Source: Avimonas intestinalis (GTDB taxonomy: Bacteria > Bacillota > Clostridia > Oscillospirales > Acutalibacteraceae). Taken from it: 63,479 nucleotides of DNA. Position numbers and translations under genes: made by a program. Shown piece by piece: positions 15,809 through 23,895 of the stretch (positions are counted from its first letter, which is position 1; every line of letters starts with the position of its first letter). The notes under the pieces were generated by a model. It did not search any database. It was not told the DNA's origin and saw nothing but the letters and a program-made list of their open reading frames with translations. Location: positions 1 through 63,479 of the forward strand of contig CAJFID010000013.1 in NCBI GenBank assembly GCA_904380375.1. The letters are read 5' to 3'.

Positions 15809-17719
15809 ATGAAAACGATCGTACGCGGTGTGGAAAAATTCCTGGAATGGGGCGGCATCCGGCGGCAGGTGGCCTGCTTGGCGATTTCGGGGCTGTCCCT
15901 GCTTGCCAGCCTTTTTCATTGGTTCCCCCTGCCGTTTGACGCGGCTTGGGCCGCCATCCTCCTGTGCGGCGTTCCGATCCTGCTTGAGGCGCTGATCGGC
16001 CTGGTGACGGCCTTTGACATCAAGGCGGATGTGCTGGTATCGATCGCGCTGGTCGCCTCGGTGATTATCGGCGAGGATTTCGCGGCCGGCGAGGTCGCGT
16101 TTATTATGCAGCTCGGCGCGCTGCTGGAAGACATTACGGTGGCGCGCGCCCGGGCGGGGATTGAGAAGCTGGTGCACCTCACCCCCCGCACCGCCCGCCG
16201 CTTGACCAGCGGGGGGGAGGAGGTCATCCCTGCGGAGCAGGTGCGGGTCGGGGACCGGCTGCGGGTGCTGCCGGGGGAGACGATCCCGGTGGACGGGGTC
16301 ATCTGCGCCGGGCAGACCTCGGTCAACCAGGCGGTGATGACCGGGGAATCCCTGCCGGTGGACAAAGGCGTGGGGGACGAGGTGTCGAGCGGTACGGTCA
16401 ACCAGTTCGGCTCCTTTGATATGCAGGCCTCCAAGGTCGGGGAGGACAGCTCGATCCAGCGGATGATCCGGCTGGTGCAGTCGGCGGACGCGGGCAAGGC
16501 GCGCATTGTCGGCATTGCCGACCGGTGGGCCACCTGGATCGTGGTGATCGCCCTGAGCGCCGCTGCCCTGACCTGGCTGATTACCGGGGAGATTATCCGG
16601 GCCGTGACCATCCTGGTCGTCTTCTGCCCCTGCGCTCTGGTGCTCGCCACCCCCACCGCGATCATGGCGGCCATCGGCAACGCCACCAAGCACGGCTTCC
16701 TGGTGCGGGAGGGGGACGCGCTCGAGCGGCTGGCCGCCGTTTCCCGCATGGCATTTGACAAGACCGGGACGCTGACCTACGGCACGCCGAAGGTTTTGGC
16801 CGTTGAATCCTTTGACCCGGCCTTTCCGGCGGAGGCGCTTTACGCCTATGCCGCCGGGGCGGAGTCCCGCTCGGAGCACCCTCTCGGCAAGGCGGTGGCC
16901 GCCAGCTACCTGGCCGAGCGGCAGGAAGCCCCGCCGGCGGCGGAGGATTTCGCCATGCTGCTGGGTCGGGGGGTGCGCGCGTCGGTGAAGGGGCGCGAAA
17001 TCCTGGCCGGAAACCGCGAGCTGCTCCGGGAACAGGGGGCGCTTGAGGGTGCGGACATCCCCGCCGACGCCGGGGAAGCCGCCGACGCCTACCGGCAGAA
17101 AGGCTGCACCGTGATCTACATAGCGGTTGATAAGCAGCCCGCCGGGTTCCTGGCCCTGTCCGACACCCTGCGGCCCGAGGCGGCGGGGATGATCCAAAAC
17201 ATCAAGGAAACCGGCGTGGAGCCGGTGCTGCTGACCGGCGACCACGCGAACGCCGCCGGCGCCATTGCCGGGCAGCTCGGCATAACGGAGGTTCACGCCG
17301 ACTGCCTGCCCGAGGACAAGCTGGCGTGGATCCGGCGCTCCCAGGAGGAGAAGCGGCCGGTCTGCATGATCGGGGACGGCATCAACGATGCCCCGGCGCT
17401 TAAGGCGGCCCAGGTGGGCATTGCGATGGGCGGGGTCGGCAGCGACATCGCCGTGGATGCCGCCGACATCGCGCTGGTTGACGACGAGGTCAAGGAGCTC
17501 CCCCACCTGCTGAATCTCTCCAAGCGGATGATGGTGACGATCCGCTGCAACCTCGCCTTTTCTATGGCATTGAATTTTGCGGCGATCCTCTTGGCGATCA
17601 CCGGGGTGCTGAACCCGGTCGTCGGGGCGCTGGTACACAACGCCGGTTCGGTGCTGGTGATTGTGAATTCGTCGCTCCTGCTTAAATGGCGGAGGCGGCA
17701 GGCAAAGCCGAAGGCATAA
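15809..17719 (+). CDS. Heavy-metal P1B-type ATPase (efflux)
   Basis: The 636-aa inner-membrane pump has the P1B metal motif CPC (about residue 273), the TGES loop, the phosphorylated Asp in DKTGTLT (about 316), the SEHPLGKA His-Pro motif and GDGINDAPAL (about 521). There is no N-terminal metal-binding domain and no CopZ gene nearby. The last membrane helix reads HNAGSVLVIVNSS, not the MxxSS of classical copper pumps or the DxG of zinc/cadmium pumps, so metal choice is uncertain. Copper is inferred from CsoR control. GGAGGG precedes the ATG at 15809. A strong terminator follows 50 bp after the stop. Confidence 0.9.
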   Translation: MKTIVRGVEKFLEWGGIRRQVACLAISGLSLLASLFHWFPLPFDAAWAAILLCGVPILLEALIGLVTAFDIKADVLVSIALVASVIIGEDFAAGEVAFIMQLGALLEDITVARARAGIEKLVHLTPRTARRLTSGGEEVIPAEQVRVGDRLRVLPGETIPVDGVICAGQTSVNQAVMTGESLPVDKGVGDEVSSGTVNQFGSFDMQASKVGEDSSIQRMIRLVQSADAGKARIVGIADRWATWIVVIALSAAALTWLITGEIIRAVTILVVFCPCALVLATPTAIMAAIGNATKHGFLVREGDALERLAAVSRMAFDKTGTLTYGTPKVLAVESFDPAFPAEALYAYAAGAESRSEHPLGKAVAASYLAERQEAPPAAEDFAMLLGRGVRASVKGREILAGNRELLREQGALEGADIPADAGEAADAYRQKGCTVIYIAVDKQPAGFLALSDTLRPEAAGMIQNIKETGVEPVLLTGDHANAAGAIAGQLGITEVHADCLPEDKLAWIRRSQEEKRPVCMIGDGINDAPALKAAQVGIAMGGVGSDIAVDAADIALVDDEVKELPHLLNLSKRMMVTIRCNLAFSMALNFAAILLAITGVLNPVVGALVHNAGSVLVIVNSSLLLKWRRRQAKPKA

Positions 17720-17767
17720 GACGCCTGGATACCGCACGGGTGCGCCCCGCGCTCCTGCCGGACGCAA

Positions 17768-17812
17768 AACAGCGCCGGAGGGCCGTAGAAAGGCCCTCCG
17801 GCGCTGTTGTTT
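17768..17812 (+). terminator. Terminator after the metal ATPase
   Basis: A 17-bp perfect stem (17768-17784 with 17792-17808), a 7-nt loop and a short T-rich tail (TTGTTT). AAAA on the left side may let it work in the other direction too. Confidence 0.75.
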
Positions 17813-17985
17813 GGTTGGGGTCGTCCGCTTTTCGGCTGCGCTTGGCAAAGCGAGGGAAGCGCCCTGCCCCGGCGGCGGGAGAACGGCCGGCCATAAGGGG
17901 GTTCACGCTTGAGGCCGCTTGCCTCCCGCTTTCCGCGTAGCGAAATGCAACGCCGTGCCGCGGCGTGCACGACACCCGTCGGACG

Positions 17986-18306
17986 CTACCCCACGTTCTG
18001 CCCGTGCCGCTGCCCCCGCAGGGGGAAGGAGCCGTAGCGGGTATCCGCCACGGCGTCCAGCGCGTCGCCCCGCACCGTGCCACGGGCGGTATACGGGATC
18101 TTGACAAGGCCGAGCGAGAGGATCCCCTGGAAGGAAAACTGAGCGCCGTCCCCGTCGCCGCTGCACCGTCCGCCGGTAAAGCGGCTGATCCGCCCCCTGG
18201 TCTGGATAGAGCCGCTCAGCACCCCGCCGGATTCCTGAAGGGTGAGAAGGCCGCGTTCCAGCCCCATCGGCGTCTGTAAAGCGATCAAATAGGTTCCGCT
18301 GACCAT
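17986..18306 (-). CDS. Hypothetical small beta-rich protein
   Basis: The 106-aa protein is not assigned to a named family. MVSGTYLIALQTPMG is followed by alternating short strands with Gly turns (GVLSGSIQTRG, FTGGRCSGDGDG, FSFQGIL, IPYTARGTVRGD), which suggests a single small beta barrel. The ATG at 18306 has a perfect AAAGGAGG 5 nt upstream, so it is probably expressed. It is on the same strand as azlCD but upstream of it in position only; no operon partner is clear. Confidence 0.65.
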   Translation of the reverse strand: MVSGTYLIALQTPMGLERGLLTLQESGGVLSGSIQTRGRISRFTGGRCSGDGDGAQFSFQGILSLGLVKIPYTARGTVRGDALDAVADTRYGSFPLRGQRHGQNVG

Positions 18307-18384
18307 GTGCGCCTCCTTTTCCCGGCTGTGCCGGATTGCTCTCAATCCAGCCTATGCCGGCGCGGGCAGGGAGGTTCCTGTCAG

Positions 18385-18708
18385 CTACAGCAGGGACAGG
18401 AGGAAAGCCGCCCCGACCCCGGCCAGGATCGCCGGCAGGCTCTTTTTGGTCAGGAAGGCGGTCAGCGCCGTCGCCGCGGCCGCCAGCAGATAGATATTGT
18501 CCAGCGGGTTCAGGTTCAAGCTCCCGTCCGGCAGGAACACCGACGGGGCGATCAGGGCCGTGATGACCGCCGGGCCGATAAAACGCATAAAGCGCCGCGC
18601 GCCGTCGGGGATGCGCAGCTTTTCCGACAGCACCAGCGCGGGCATCCGGGTCAGGTAGGTCGCCGCGCCGCAGCAGAGGAGGAAGAGGACGAATTCCATC
18701 GTGCTCAT
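18385..18708 (-). CDS. azlD: Branched-chain amino acid exporter small subunit
   Basis: The 107-aa protein has four membrane segments and the AzlD signatures GAATYLTRMPAL and FIGPAVITALIAP. With AzlC it forms the LIV-E type exporter of branched-chain amino acids. Its ATG overlaps the azlC stop by 4 nt, so the two subunits are made together. Confidence 0.9.
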   Translation of the reverse strand: MSTMEFVLFLLCCGAATYLTRMPALVLSEKLRIPDGARRFMRFIGPAVITALIAPSVFLPDGSLNLNPLDNIYLLAAAATALTAFLTKKSLPAILAGVGAAFLLSLL

Positions 18709-19415
18709 GACGCTTTCCCCTCCTTAGCGCGCTTGGCTAACCGGCCTTCAAGCAGGAAGCCGGCGGCGCTGCCGGCAAAGGCGGCCAGGAGGATGTACCA
18801 TTTTCCCGGCAGCCAGAGGCTCCCCGCTACGGCGACCGCTGCCGAGGTCAGGACCGCCGCCAGTGTGGGGCGGTCCTTGATGATCGGCACCAGCATTGAC
18901 AAAAAGGCGGCTGCCATCGCAAAGCCGAAGGCCGGTTCCAAAACCGGGGGGATCCAGTTGCCGCCCAGGTAGCCCAGCACCCCGGAAAGGCCCCAGAACA
19001 GGTAGATATCCAGCCCCGCGCCGAGCACATACCGCGCCCCGCCGGACGCCTCCTTCTGGAAATGGGAGTAGCTGACCGAATAGGATTCGTCGGTCAGGAA
19101 AAAGGCAGTCAGCGCCCGTTGCCCCGCCTTGGCCTCCGGCATGAAGCGGGACAGGTCGGCCGCCATGACCACATGCCGCAGATTGACCACCAGCACCGTC
19201 AGCATCGTGGAAAGCGGGCCGGCGCCCGCCGCCATCATTTCGACCGCGACCATCTGGGAGGATCCGGCGAACACGATCAGGGACATGCCGAGCACCACCC
19301 AAAGCGGGATGCCCGCCTGGCGGGCCATCATCCCGTAAACCAGCCCGTAGATGGTCACCCCGATCCCGAGCGGGACGGCGTCAAGAAACCCGCGCCGCAG
19401 AGCATGATTGGACAA
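18705..19415 (-). CDS. azlC: Branched-chain amino acid exporter large subunit
   Basis: The 236-aa membrane protein has about seven to eight hydrophobic helices. The AzlC hallmarks are GFLDAVPLGIGV at the N-terminus, FAGSSQMVAV, and NLRHVVMAADLS followed by FFLTDESYS. It forms the exporter with AzlD. No Lrp-type regulator is beside it. Confidence 0.9.
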   Translation of the reverse strand: MSNHALRRGFLDAVPLGIGVTIYGLVYGMMARQAGIPLWVVLGMSLIVFAGSSQMVAVEMMAAGAGPLSTMLTVLVVNLRHVVMAADLSRFMPEAKAGQRALTAFFLTDESYSVSYSHFQKEASGGARYVLGAGLDIYLFWGLSGVLGYLGGNWIPPVLEPAFGFAMAAAFLSMLVPIIKDRPTLAAVLTSAAVAVAGSLWLPGKWYILLAAFAGSAAGFLLEGRLAKRAKEGKAS

Positions 19416-19533
19416 AAGCAGGACCTCCGAGCCGTGCCGCCCTCCGGCGGCCGGTAGTTACCGGCGCGCGCCCGATGCGGTCAAGGCGCCGACGGCTATT
19501 ATATCACGGCGGAGGGAAAAAGCAAAGCAGGCG

Positions 19534-19573
19534 AAAAAGGGGCTCCCGGCAAAGCGATGCTGCCGGGAGCCCC
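19534..19573 (-). terminator. Terminator of the S66 peptidase gene
   Basis: On the minus strand a 12-bp GC-rich stem (GGGGCTCCCGGC and its complement) is followed by TTTTT, about 30 nt beyond the stop at 19605. Confidence 0.88.
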
Positions 19574-19604
19574 CTGCTGGCGGGCCAAGGCGGCGGTCCG
19601 GCCC

Positions 19605-20636
19605 CTATGTGACGCCGCCGTCAAGGATGGAGAACCGGACGGCGCCGGCGTCGCAGCGGATTTCCGCCATCGCCCCATAGGGCAGGATACAGGAAGGGGA
19701 GGAATGGCCAAAATGCAGGCCGTACAGTACGGGAAGCTCATCCAGGCCGCGGGAAGACAGAAACCGGCGGATGACGGCGGCCTGGGGCGCAAAGTCCGTA
19801 TTTTCCGCGGCTTTCCCAATGAGGATACCGCAAAGCCCGCCCAGCGCCCCGATTTCCTCCAGCCAGTGCAGGAAGCCTTCTATTGCCTGCGGGGTGAAAA
19901 AGGCGGGGATATCCTCAAGGAAAAGGATAACGCCCCGGAAATCCTCCCGCGTCGGTGATAGCGGGGTATCCGCCAGATCTTGCAGACCAGTATGGCCGCC
20001 AAACAGCCGGCCTCGGGCGGTTCCCTGGCCTTGGATCCGGACATAGCCCGGATTCGGATAATACGTCCGGATATGGGCGGGATCGGCATATTCCGGCGGT
20101 TCCCAGGTCCACTCCCTGGCGGGTTCCACCGGGCCGATTTCGTTCGGGTCAAACAGCACCTTGCAAAACCATTTTTTGCTGTAGCGATGCCAGCCGCCCG
20201 TTTCCGCGACGGTGGACAGCAGGTTGTCCCCATAAAAGCTAGACAGCCCGCAGGAATAGCAGAAAAGATGCAGGTTCATCGCATCGGAATAACCGATGAA
20301 GATTTTAGGGTTATCCTCAACGCTGTCCCGGCGAAGGTAAGGGATCAGCTTGTGGCTGTCGTTCCCCCCGACGTTGGCGATTATCGCCTTGACATCCTGG
20401 CTTTCAAACGCCCAAAGGAAATCTTCGGCGCGGGCTTCCGGGTGTTTGGACAGATAGGCGGAGCCCTTCAGGGAGTACGGGGCGGGGACGACGCGCAGGC
20501 CGATTTCCCGCAGATGCGCCGCACCTAGCTCGTATTTCCAACGTGTTCTTTCATCCCCCGCCCAGCCGTTGCAGGGGCTGATCGCCGCGACGGTATCGCC
20601 TGGCCGGAGCCGCGGCGGCTTGCGCAGCTTTTTCAA
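19605..20636 (-). CDS. S66 family serine peptidase (LD-carboxypeptidase / MccF-like)
   Basis: The 343-aa cytoplasmic protein has the family N-terminal strand RLRPGDTVAAISPC. The nucleophile Ser is in FIGYSDAMN (about residue 117), the catalytic Glu is probably in FLEDIP, and the His is in GLHFGHSSPS. S66 members either cleave the L,D bond of murein tetrapeptides or, as in MccF, detoxify acyl-sulfamoyl-AMP antibiotics. The long insert with conserved WHRYSKKWF and W-rich loops is more like the MccF branch. Start is TTG at 20636, with GAGGTGG 6 nt upstream. Confidence 0.85.
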   Translation of the reverse strand: MKKLRKPPRLRPGDTVAAISPCNGWAGDERTRWKYELGAAHLREIGLRVVPAPYSLKGSAYLSKHPEARAEDFLWAFESQDVKAIIANVGGNDSHKLIPYLRRDSVEDNPKIFIGYSDAMNLHLFCYSCGLSSFYGDNLLSTVAETGGWHRYSKKWFCKVLFDPNEIGPVEPAREWTWEPPEYADPAHIRTYYPNPGYVRIQGQGTARGRLFGGHTGLQDLADTPLSPTREDFRGVILFLEDIPAFFTPQAIEGFLHWLEEIGALGGLCGILIGKAAENTDFAPQAAVIRRFLSSRGLDELPVLYGLHFGHSSPSCILPYGAMAEIRCDAGAVRFSILDGGVT

Positions 20637-20744
20637 AACACCACCTCTTATCCTGGGAGGCAGGGATTCGCACCTGCTGCCAGGGCGGCAGATGCGACTC
20701 TCTTCTGTCTTGTCTGCTTATGCGCCCATACGGGAAATTCGCCC

Positions 20745-21182
20745 TTACAGGTGGCAGGCCTCCGCCTCCGGGTCGGGGAGCTCGCCCACGATCGGGGTGG
20801 GATCGATCCCCTGTCGGCGGTAATAGTCGGCGATGGCGGCCTTGATCGCCTGCTCCGCCAGGACCGAGCAGTGGATTTTGTGGGAGGGCAGGCCGTCCAG
20901 CGCCTCGACCACCGCTTTGTTTGAGAGCTTGAGCGCCTGCTCAAGCGTCTGGCCCATAATCATCTCGGTCGCGATCGAGCTGGTGGCGATCGCCGAGCCG
21001 CAGCCGAAGGTTTTGAACTTGACGTCCGCGATCCGGCCGTCCTTGACCTTGATATACATTTTCATAATGTCGCCGCATTTGGCGTTGCCGATCTCCCCGA
21101 CGCCGTCCGCGTCCGGGATTTCCCCCACGTTGCGGGGATTGGTGAAATGGTCCATGACCTTTTCGCTGTAAAACGCTGCCAT
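20745..21182 (-). CDS. nifU: Fe-S cluster scaffold protein (IscU/NifU-type)
   Basis: The 145-aa protein matches the NifU N-terminal/IscU scaffold, with its three cluster-ligand cysteines in GNAKCGD, KTFGCGSA and KIHCSVLAEQA. It receives sulfur from the cysteine desulfurase encoded just upstream and assembles 2Fe-2S or 4Fe-4S clusters for transfer to apo-proteins. The two genes are 70 bp apart in one transcript. The C-terminus (about 20 residues) is a Pro/Glu tail. Confidence 0.92.
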   Translation of the reverse strand: MAAFYSEKVMDHFTNPRNVGEIPDADGVGEIGNAKCGDIMKMYIKVKDGRIADVKFKTFGCGSAIATSSIATEMIMGQTLEQALKLSNKAVVEALDGLPSHKIHCSVLAEQAIKAAIADYYRRQGIDPTPIVGELPDPEAEACHL

Positions 21183-21251
21183 TGCCGTTCCTTCCTTCTT
21201 GTTGTGTTTCGGTGTTTCCCCTGCGTTTTCCTTCCGGCTTTTCCGGTTTGC

Positions 21252-22448
21252 TTAGCCCTCGGCGTCCTCGCCCTTGAGGATCCGTTCCCACAGGGGGGAC
21301 ATATCCCGCAGCCGTTGCACCACGGGCGGGATCTCGCGCAGCAGATAATCAATATCTTCCTCGGTGGTCTCCTCCGACAGGCTCAGCCGCAGGGAGCCGT
21401 GCGCGGTCGCATGGGGCAGCCCAATGGCAAGCAGCACATGGCTCGGGTCGAGCGAGCCGGAGGTGCAGGCCGAGCCGGAGGAGGCGCAGATGCCCTTGAA
21501 ATCGAGCATCAGCAGCAGGCTTTCACCCTCAATCCCCTCAAAGCTGAGGTTGACGTTGCCGGGCAGGCGGCGGGCCGCGTCGCCGTTGAGCCGGCTGCGC
21601 TCTGCGGCGGCGAGCAGCCCCTGTGCCAGGCGGTCCCGCATCGCAGTGAGCCGCCGCCCGTTTTCCTCCAGGGAGGCGCAGGCCAGCTTCAGGGCGGCCG
21701 CCAGCCCGACGATCCCGGCGGTGTTTTCGGTGCCGGCGCGGCGCCCCTTTTCCTGCGCGCCGCCGTCAATCAGGTTGGGGAAGCGAACGCCCCGGCGGAT
21801 CAGCAGGGCGCCGGCCCCTTTCGGGCCGTGGAATTTGTGGGCGGACAAGGACAGCAGGTCGATCTGCATCCCGGCGAAATCCACCGGGATATGGCCGACC
21901 GCCTGCACCGCATCGGTGTGAAAGAGCACCCCCGCCTCCCGGCAGAGGGAGCCGATGGCGGGGATCGGCTGGATGGTGCCGATTTCGTTGTTGGCGAACA
22001 TCACGCTGACCAGCGCAGTGTCGGGGCGCAGGGCGGCCTTGACGTCCTCGACGCGGACGATCCCGTTTTCATAGACCGGCAGCAGAGTGATCTCAAACCC
22101 CTGCTTTTTCAGATGGTCCAGCGTATGAAGGACGGCGTGGTGCTCAAACACCGTGGAGATGATGTGCTTTTTGCCCTTCTGCGCCATGGCCTCCGCCGCC
22201 ATTTTCAGCGCCCAGTTGTCGGCCTCGCTGCCGCCGGAGGTGAAAAACACCTCGTCTGGGCGGCAGTGCAGGCATTCTGCCACCGTGGAGCGGGCGTCGT
22301 CCATCGCCTGGCGGGCGTTCTGCCCGAAACGGTAGAGGGAGGAGGGGTTGCCGTATTCCTCCGTCAAATACGGGGTCATGGCCTCAAGCACCGCGGGCAG
22401 GAGGCGGGTGGTCGCGGCATTGTCCGCGTATACAAAACGGTTGCTCAT
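21252..22448 (-). CDS. nifS: Cysteine desulfurase (NifS/IscS type)
   Basis: The 398-aa PLP enzyme takes sulfur from L-cysteine to the scaffold. Visible signatures are YADNAATT at the N-terminus, SGGSEADNWAL, HTDAVQAVGH with the PLP-contact Asp, the Schiff-base Lys in SLSAHKFHGPKG, and the persulfide Cys in ASSGSACTSG. The frame is open for another 146 codons upstream, but the family start MSNRFVYADNAAT at 22448 with GGTGA just before it is taken. It is the first gene of a nifS-nifU operon, with a promoter at 22557-22585. Confidence 0.93.
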   Translation of the reverse strand: MSNRFVYADNAATTRLLPAVLEAMTPYLTEEYGNPSSLYRFGQNARQAMDDARSTVAECLHCRPDEVFFTSGGSEADNWALKMAAEAMAQKGKKHIISTVFEHHAVLHTLDHLKKQGFEITLLPVYENGIVRVEDVKAALRPDTALVSVMFANNEIGTIQPIPAIGSLCREAGVLFHTDAVQAVGHIPVDFAGMQIDLLSLSAHKFHGPKGAGALLIRRGVRFPNLIDGGAQEKGRRAGTENTAGIVGLAAALKLACASLEENGRRLTAMRDRLAQGLLAAAERSRLNGDAARRLPGNVNLSFEGIEGESLLLMLDFKGICASSGSACTSGSLDPSHVLLAIGLPHATAHGSLRLSLSEETTEEDIDYLLREIPPVVQRLRDMSPLWERILKGEDAEG

Positions 22449-22556
22449 CGGTTCACCGGCTTTCTTGTTTTTCGTTGGCCGTTCCGGCCGGCCAATCCTT
22501 CGCCGCCGCGCAACGGAATTTGCGCACTGTGCGGGATAGTATGGCCTGTGAAGAAC

Positions 22557-22585
22557 AATATATACTATTTTGGTGTATATTTCAA
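22557..22585 (-). promoter_or_regulatory. Promoter of the nifS-nifU operon
   Basis: On the minus strand TTGAAA (22585-22580) and TATATT (22562-22557) are 17 bp apart. The spacer holds an inverted TATAC...GTATA pair (22561-22565, 22575-22579), a possible operator. No Rrf2/IscR gene is nearby. Confidence 0.65.
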
Positions 22586-22817
22586 TAGCTGCCGCTGGGA
22601 AGAACGGCGGGGGAACGCTGAATTTTGAACGGGAATACCCGGACTTTTTGTCGATTTTGAGAGGCAATTGGGGAAATACCGCACCGGCTCGCGCCTCCGT
22701 TGGTCCTCCCACACGGCCGCGCCAGGGGGAGGGCTTCGGCGGCGGAGAGAGCGGGAGGCATCGCCTGCCCGTGCCGGCTGCACGCCCGCATGTGGGGAAC
22801 GACGGCGCCGCAGACGG

Positions 22818-23151
22818 CCAAGCGGTCGCAGCGTTCATTTTCGCCTGAAAATGAAAGGGCGGATAGAGCCGGCGGGGCTGCTTCATCCGCCATGCTTAAA
22901 CTGTTCCGCAGCTGCGACAGCCAAGCGGTCGCAGCGTTCATTTTCGCCTGAAAATGGGAGGGCGGATAGAGCCGTCTGAGCGGCTTCATCCGCCATGCTT
23001 AAACTGTTCCGCAGCTGCGACGGCCAAGCGGTCGCAGCGTTCATTTTCGCCTGAAAATGGGAGGGCGGATAGAGCCGTCTGAGCTGCTTCATCCGCCTTG
23101 CTTAAACTGTTCCGCAGCTGCGACAGCCAAGCGGTCGCAGCGTTCATTTTC
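22818..23151. repeat. 103-bp tandem repeat array derived from the rnhA 3' end
   Basis: Three full units start at 22818, 22921 and 23024. A fourth 25-bp partial unit at 23127-23151 lies inside rnhA. The period is exactly 103 bp. Each unit carries the last codons of rnhA, its stop region and a downstream segment with two stem-loops: CATTTTC/GAAAATG around 4 nt, and an imperfect CGGATAGAGCCG hairpin. Units differ at only a few bases. Confidence 0.92.
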
Positions 23152-23544
23152 AGGATGTCCCTGATGCCCCCGCACCCACCGGAAGGTGACCTGATGGATG
23201 TCGAGCAGCGTTAGGAGCCGGTCCCACAGGTCGGCGTTGAGCGCCGGCTTTTTATCGGCCTTGCGCCAGCCGTTTTTCTTCCAGCTGCGGGCCCAGCCCT
23301 TTTGGACCCCGTCAATGACATACTTGGAGTCGCTGGTCAGGGTGACGGCGCAGGCCTCGTTGAGGGCGGCGAGCCCCGCGATCACCGCCGTCAGCTCCAT
23401 GCGGTTGTTGGTGGTGCGCGCCTCCCCGCCCGAAAGCTCCTTCTCCCGACCGTTATACCGCAGGATCGCCCCCCAGCCGCCCGGGCCCGGGTTGCCGGAA
23501 CAGGCTCCGTCAGTAAACAGCTCCACATGCTTCATCGGTTTCAT
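23089..23544 (-). CDS. rnhA: Ribonuclease HI
   Basis: The 151-aa enzyme cuts RNA in RNA/DNA hybrids (R-loops, primers). All four catalytic acids are seen: Asp in LFTDGACSGNPG, Glu in NNRMELTAV, Asp in LTSDSKYV and Asp in ENERCDRLAV. The length is normal. The final 20 codons lie in the 103-bp repeat, and the copies downstream keep these codons almost unchanged, so the gene end has been the seed of a duplication. The start is ATG at 23544; a second ATG three codons on is possible. Confidence 0.93.
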   Translation of the reverse strand: MKPMKHVELFTDGACSGNPGPGGWGAILRYNGREKELSGGEARTTNNRMELTAVIAGLAALNEACAVTLTSDSKYVIDGVQKGWARSWKKNGWRKADKKPALNADLWDRLLTLLDIHQVTFRWVRGHQGHPENERCDRLAVAAAEQFKQGG

Positions 23545-23695
23545 TTTCCGCTACATCCCTTTCCGGTTTGACGGGCGGTTTGCAAGGCCGCTCCGGCACA
23601 GCCCGCGGCCCGCTTTGCCCTGGCCGAAGAGGCTCCCTTCGGATAGGGCGGCGGACAAAGGCGGCGGGTTGGTTCTCCGTAAATCCTACCGGTCT

Positions 23696-23724
23696 ATTAT
23701 ACCGGATGCCGCCCCCTTTCACAA
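23696..23724 (-). promoter_or_regulatory. Promoter of rnhA
   Basis: On the minus strand TTGTGA (23724-23719) and a perfect TATAAT (23701-23696) are 17 bp apart, giving an rnhA leader of about 145 nt. Confidence 0.6.
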
Positions 23725-23833
23725 GCGCTTTCCTCCGCCGGAACGCCGCCGCCCGCCCTGCCCCTTTGCACACGAAGAAAATAAACCGCTCCGGCACGAT
23801 AAACCGGGGATTGCCGGTCAATACTATCCACGA

Positions 23834-23864
23834 AAAAGGGCGGGCAGTACCGAACGCCCGCCCT
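23834..23864 (-). terminator. Orphan minus-strand terminator
   Basis: AGGGCGGGC (23856-23864 read backwards) pairs with its complement at 23837-23845 and is followed by TTTTT on the minus strand. There is no minus-strand gene upstream of it, since the plus-strand nucleotidyltransferase begins at 23896. It would stop antisense transcription. Confidence 0.6.
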
Positions 23865-23895
23865 CGCAAAGGCTGAGCGAAAGGTGGATTTTTTG

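Noticed and set aside
15740..17848. 702-codon minus-strand open frame opposite the metal ATPase
   Set aside because: Codon-position GC of the real ATPase gene explains the open antisense frame; the translation is low-complexity and unrelated to known proteins.
22818..23151. CRISPR array
   Set aside because: The repeats are contiguous 103-bp units without unique spacers and no cas gene is present.
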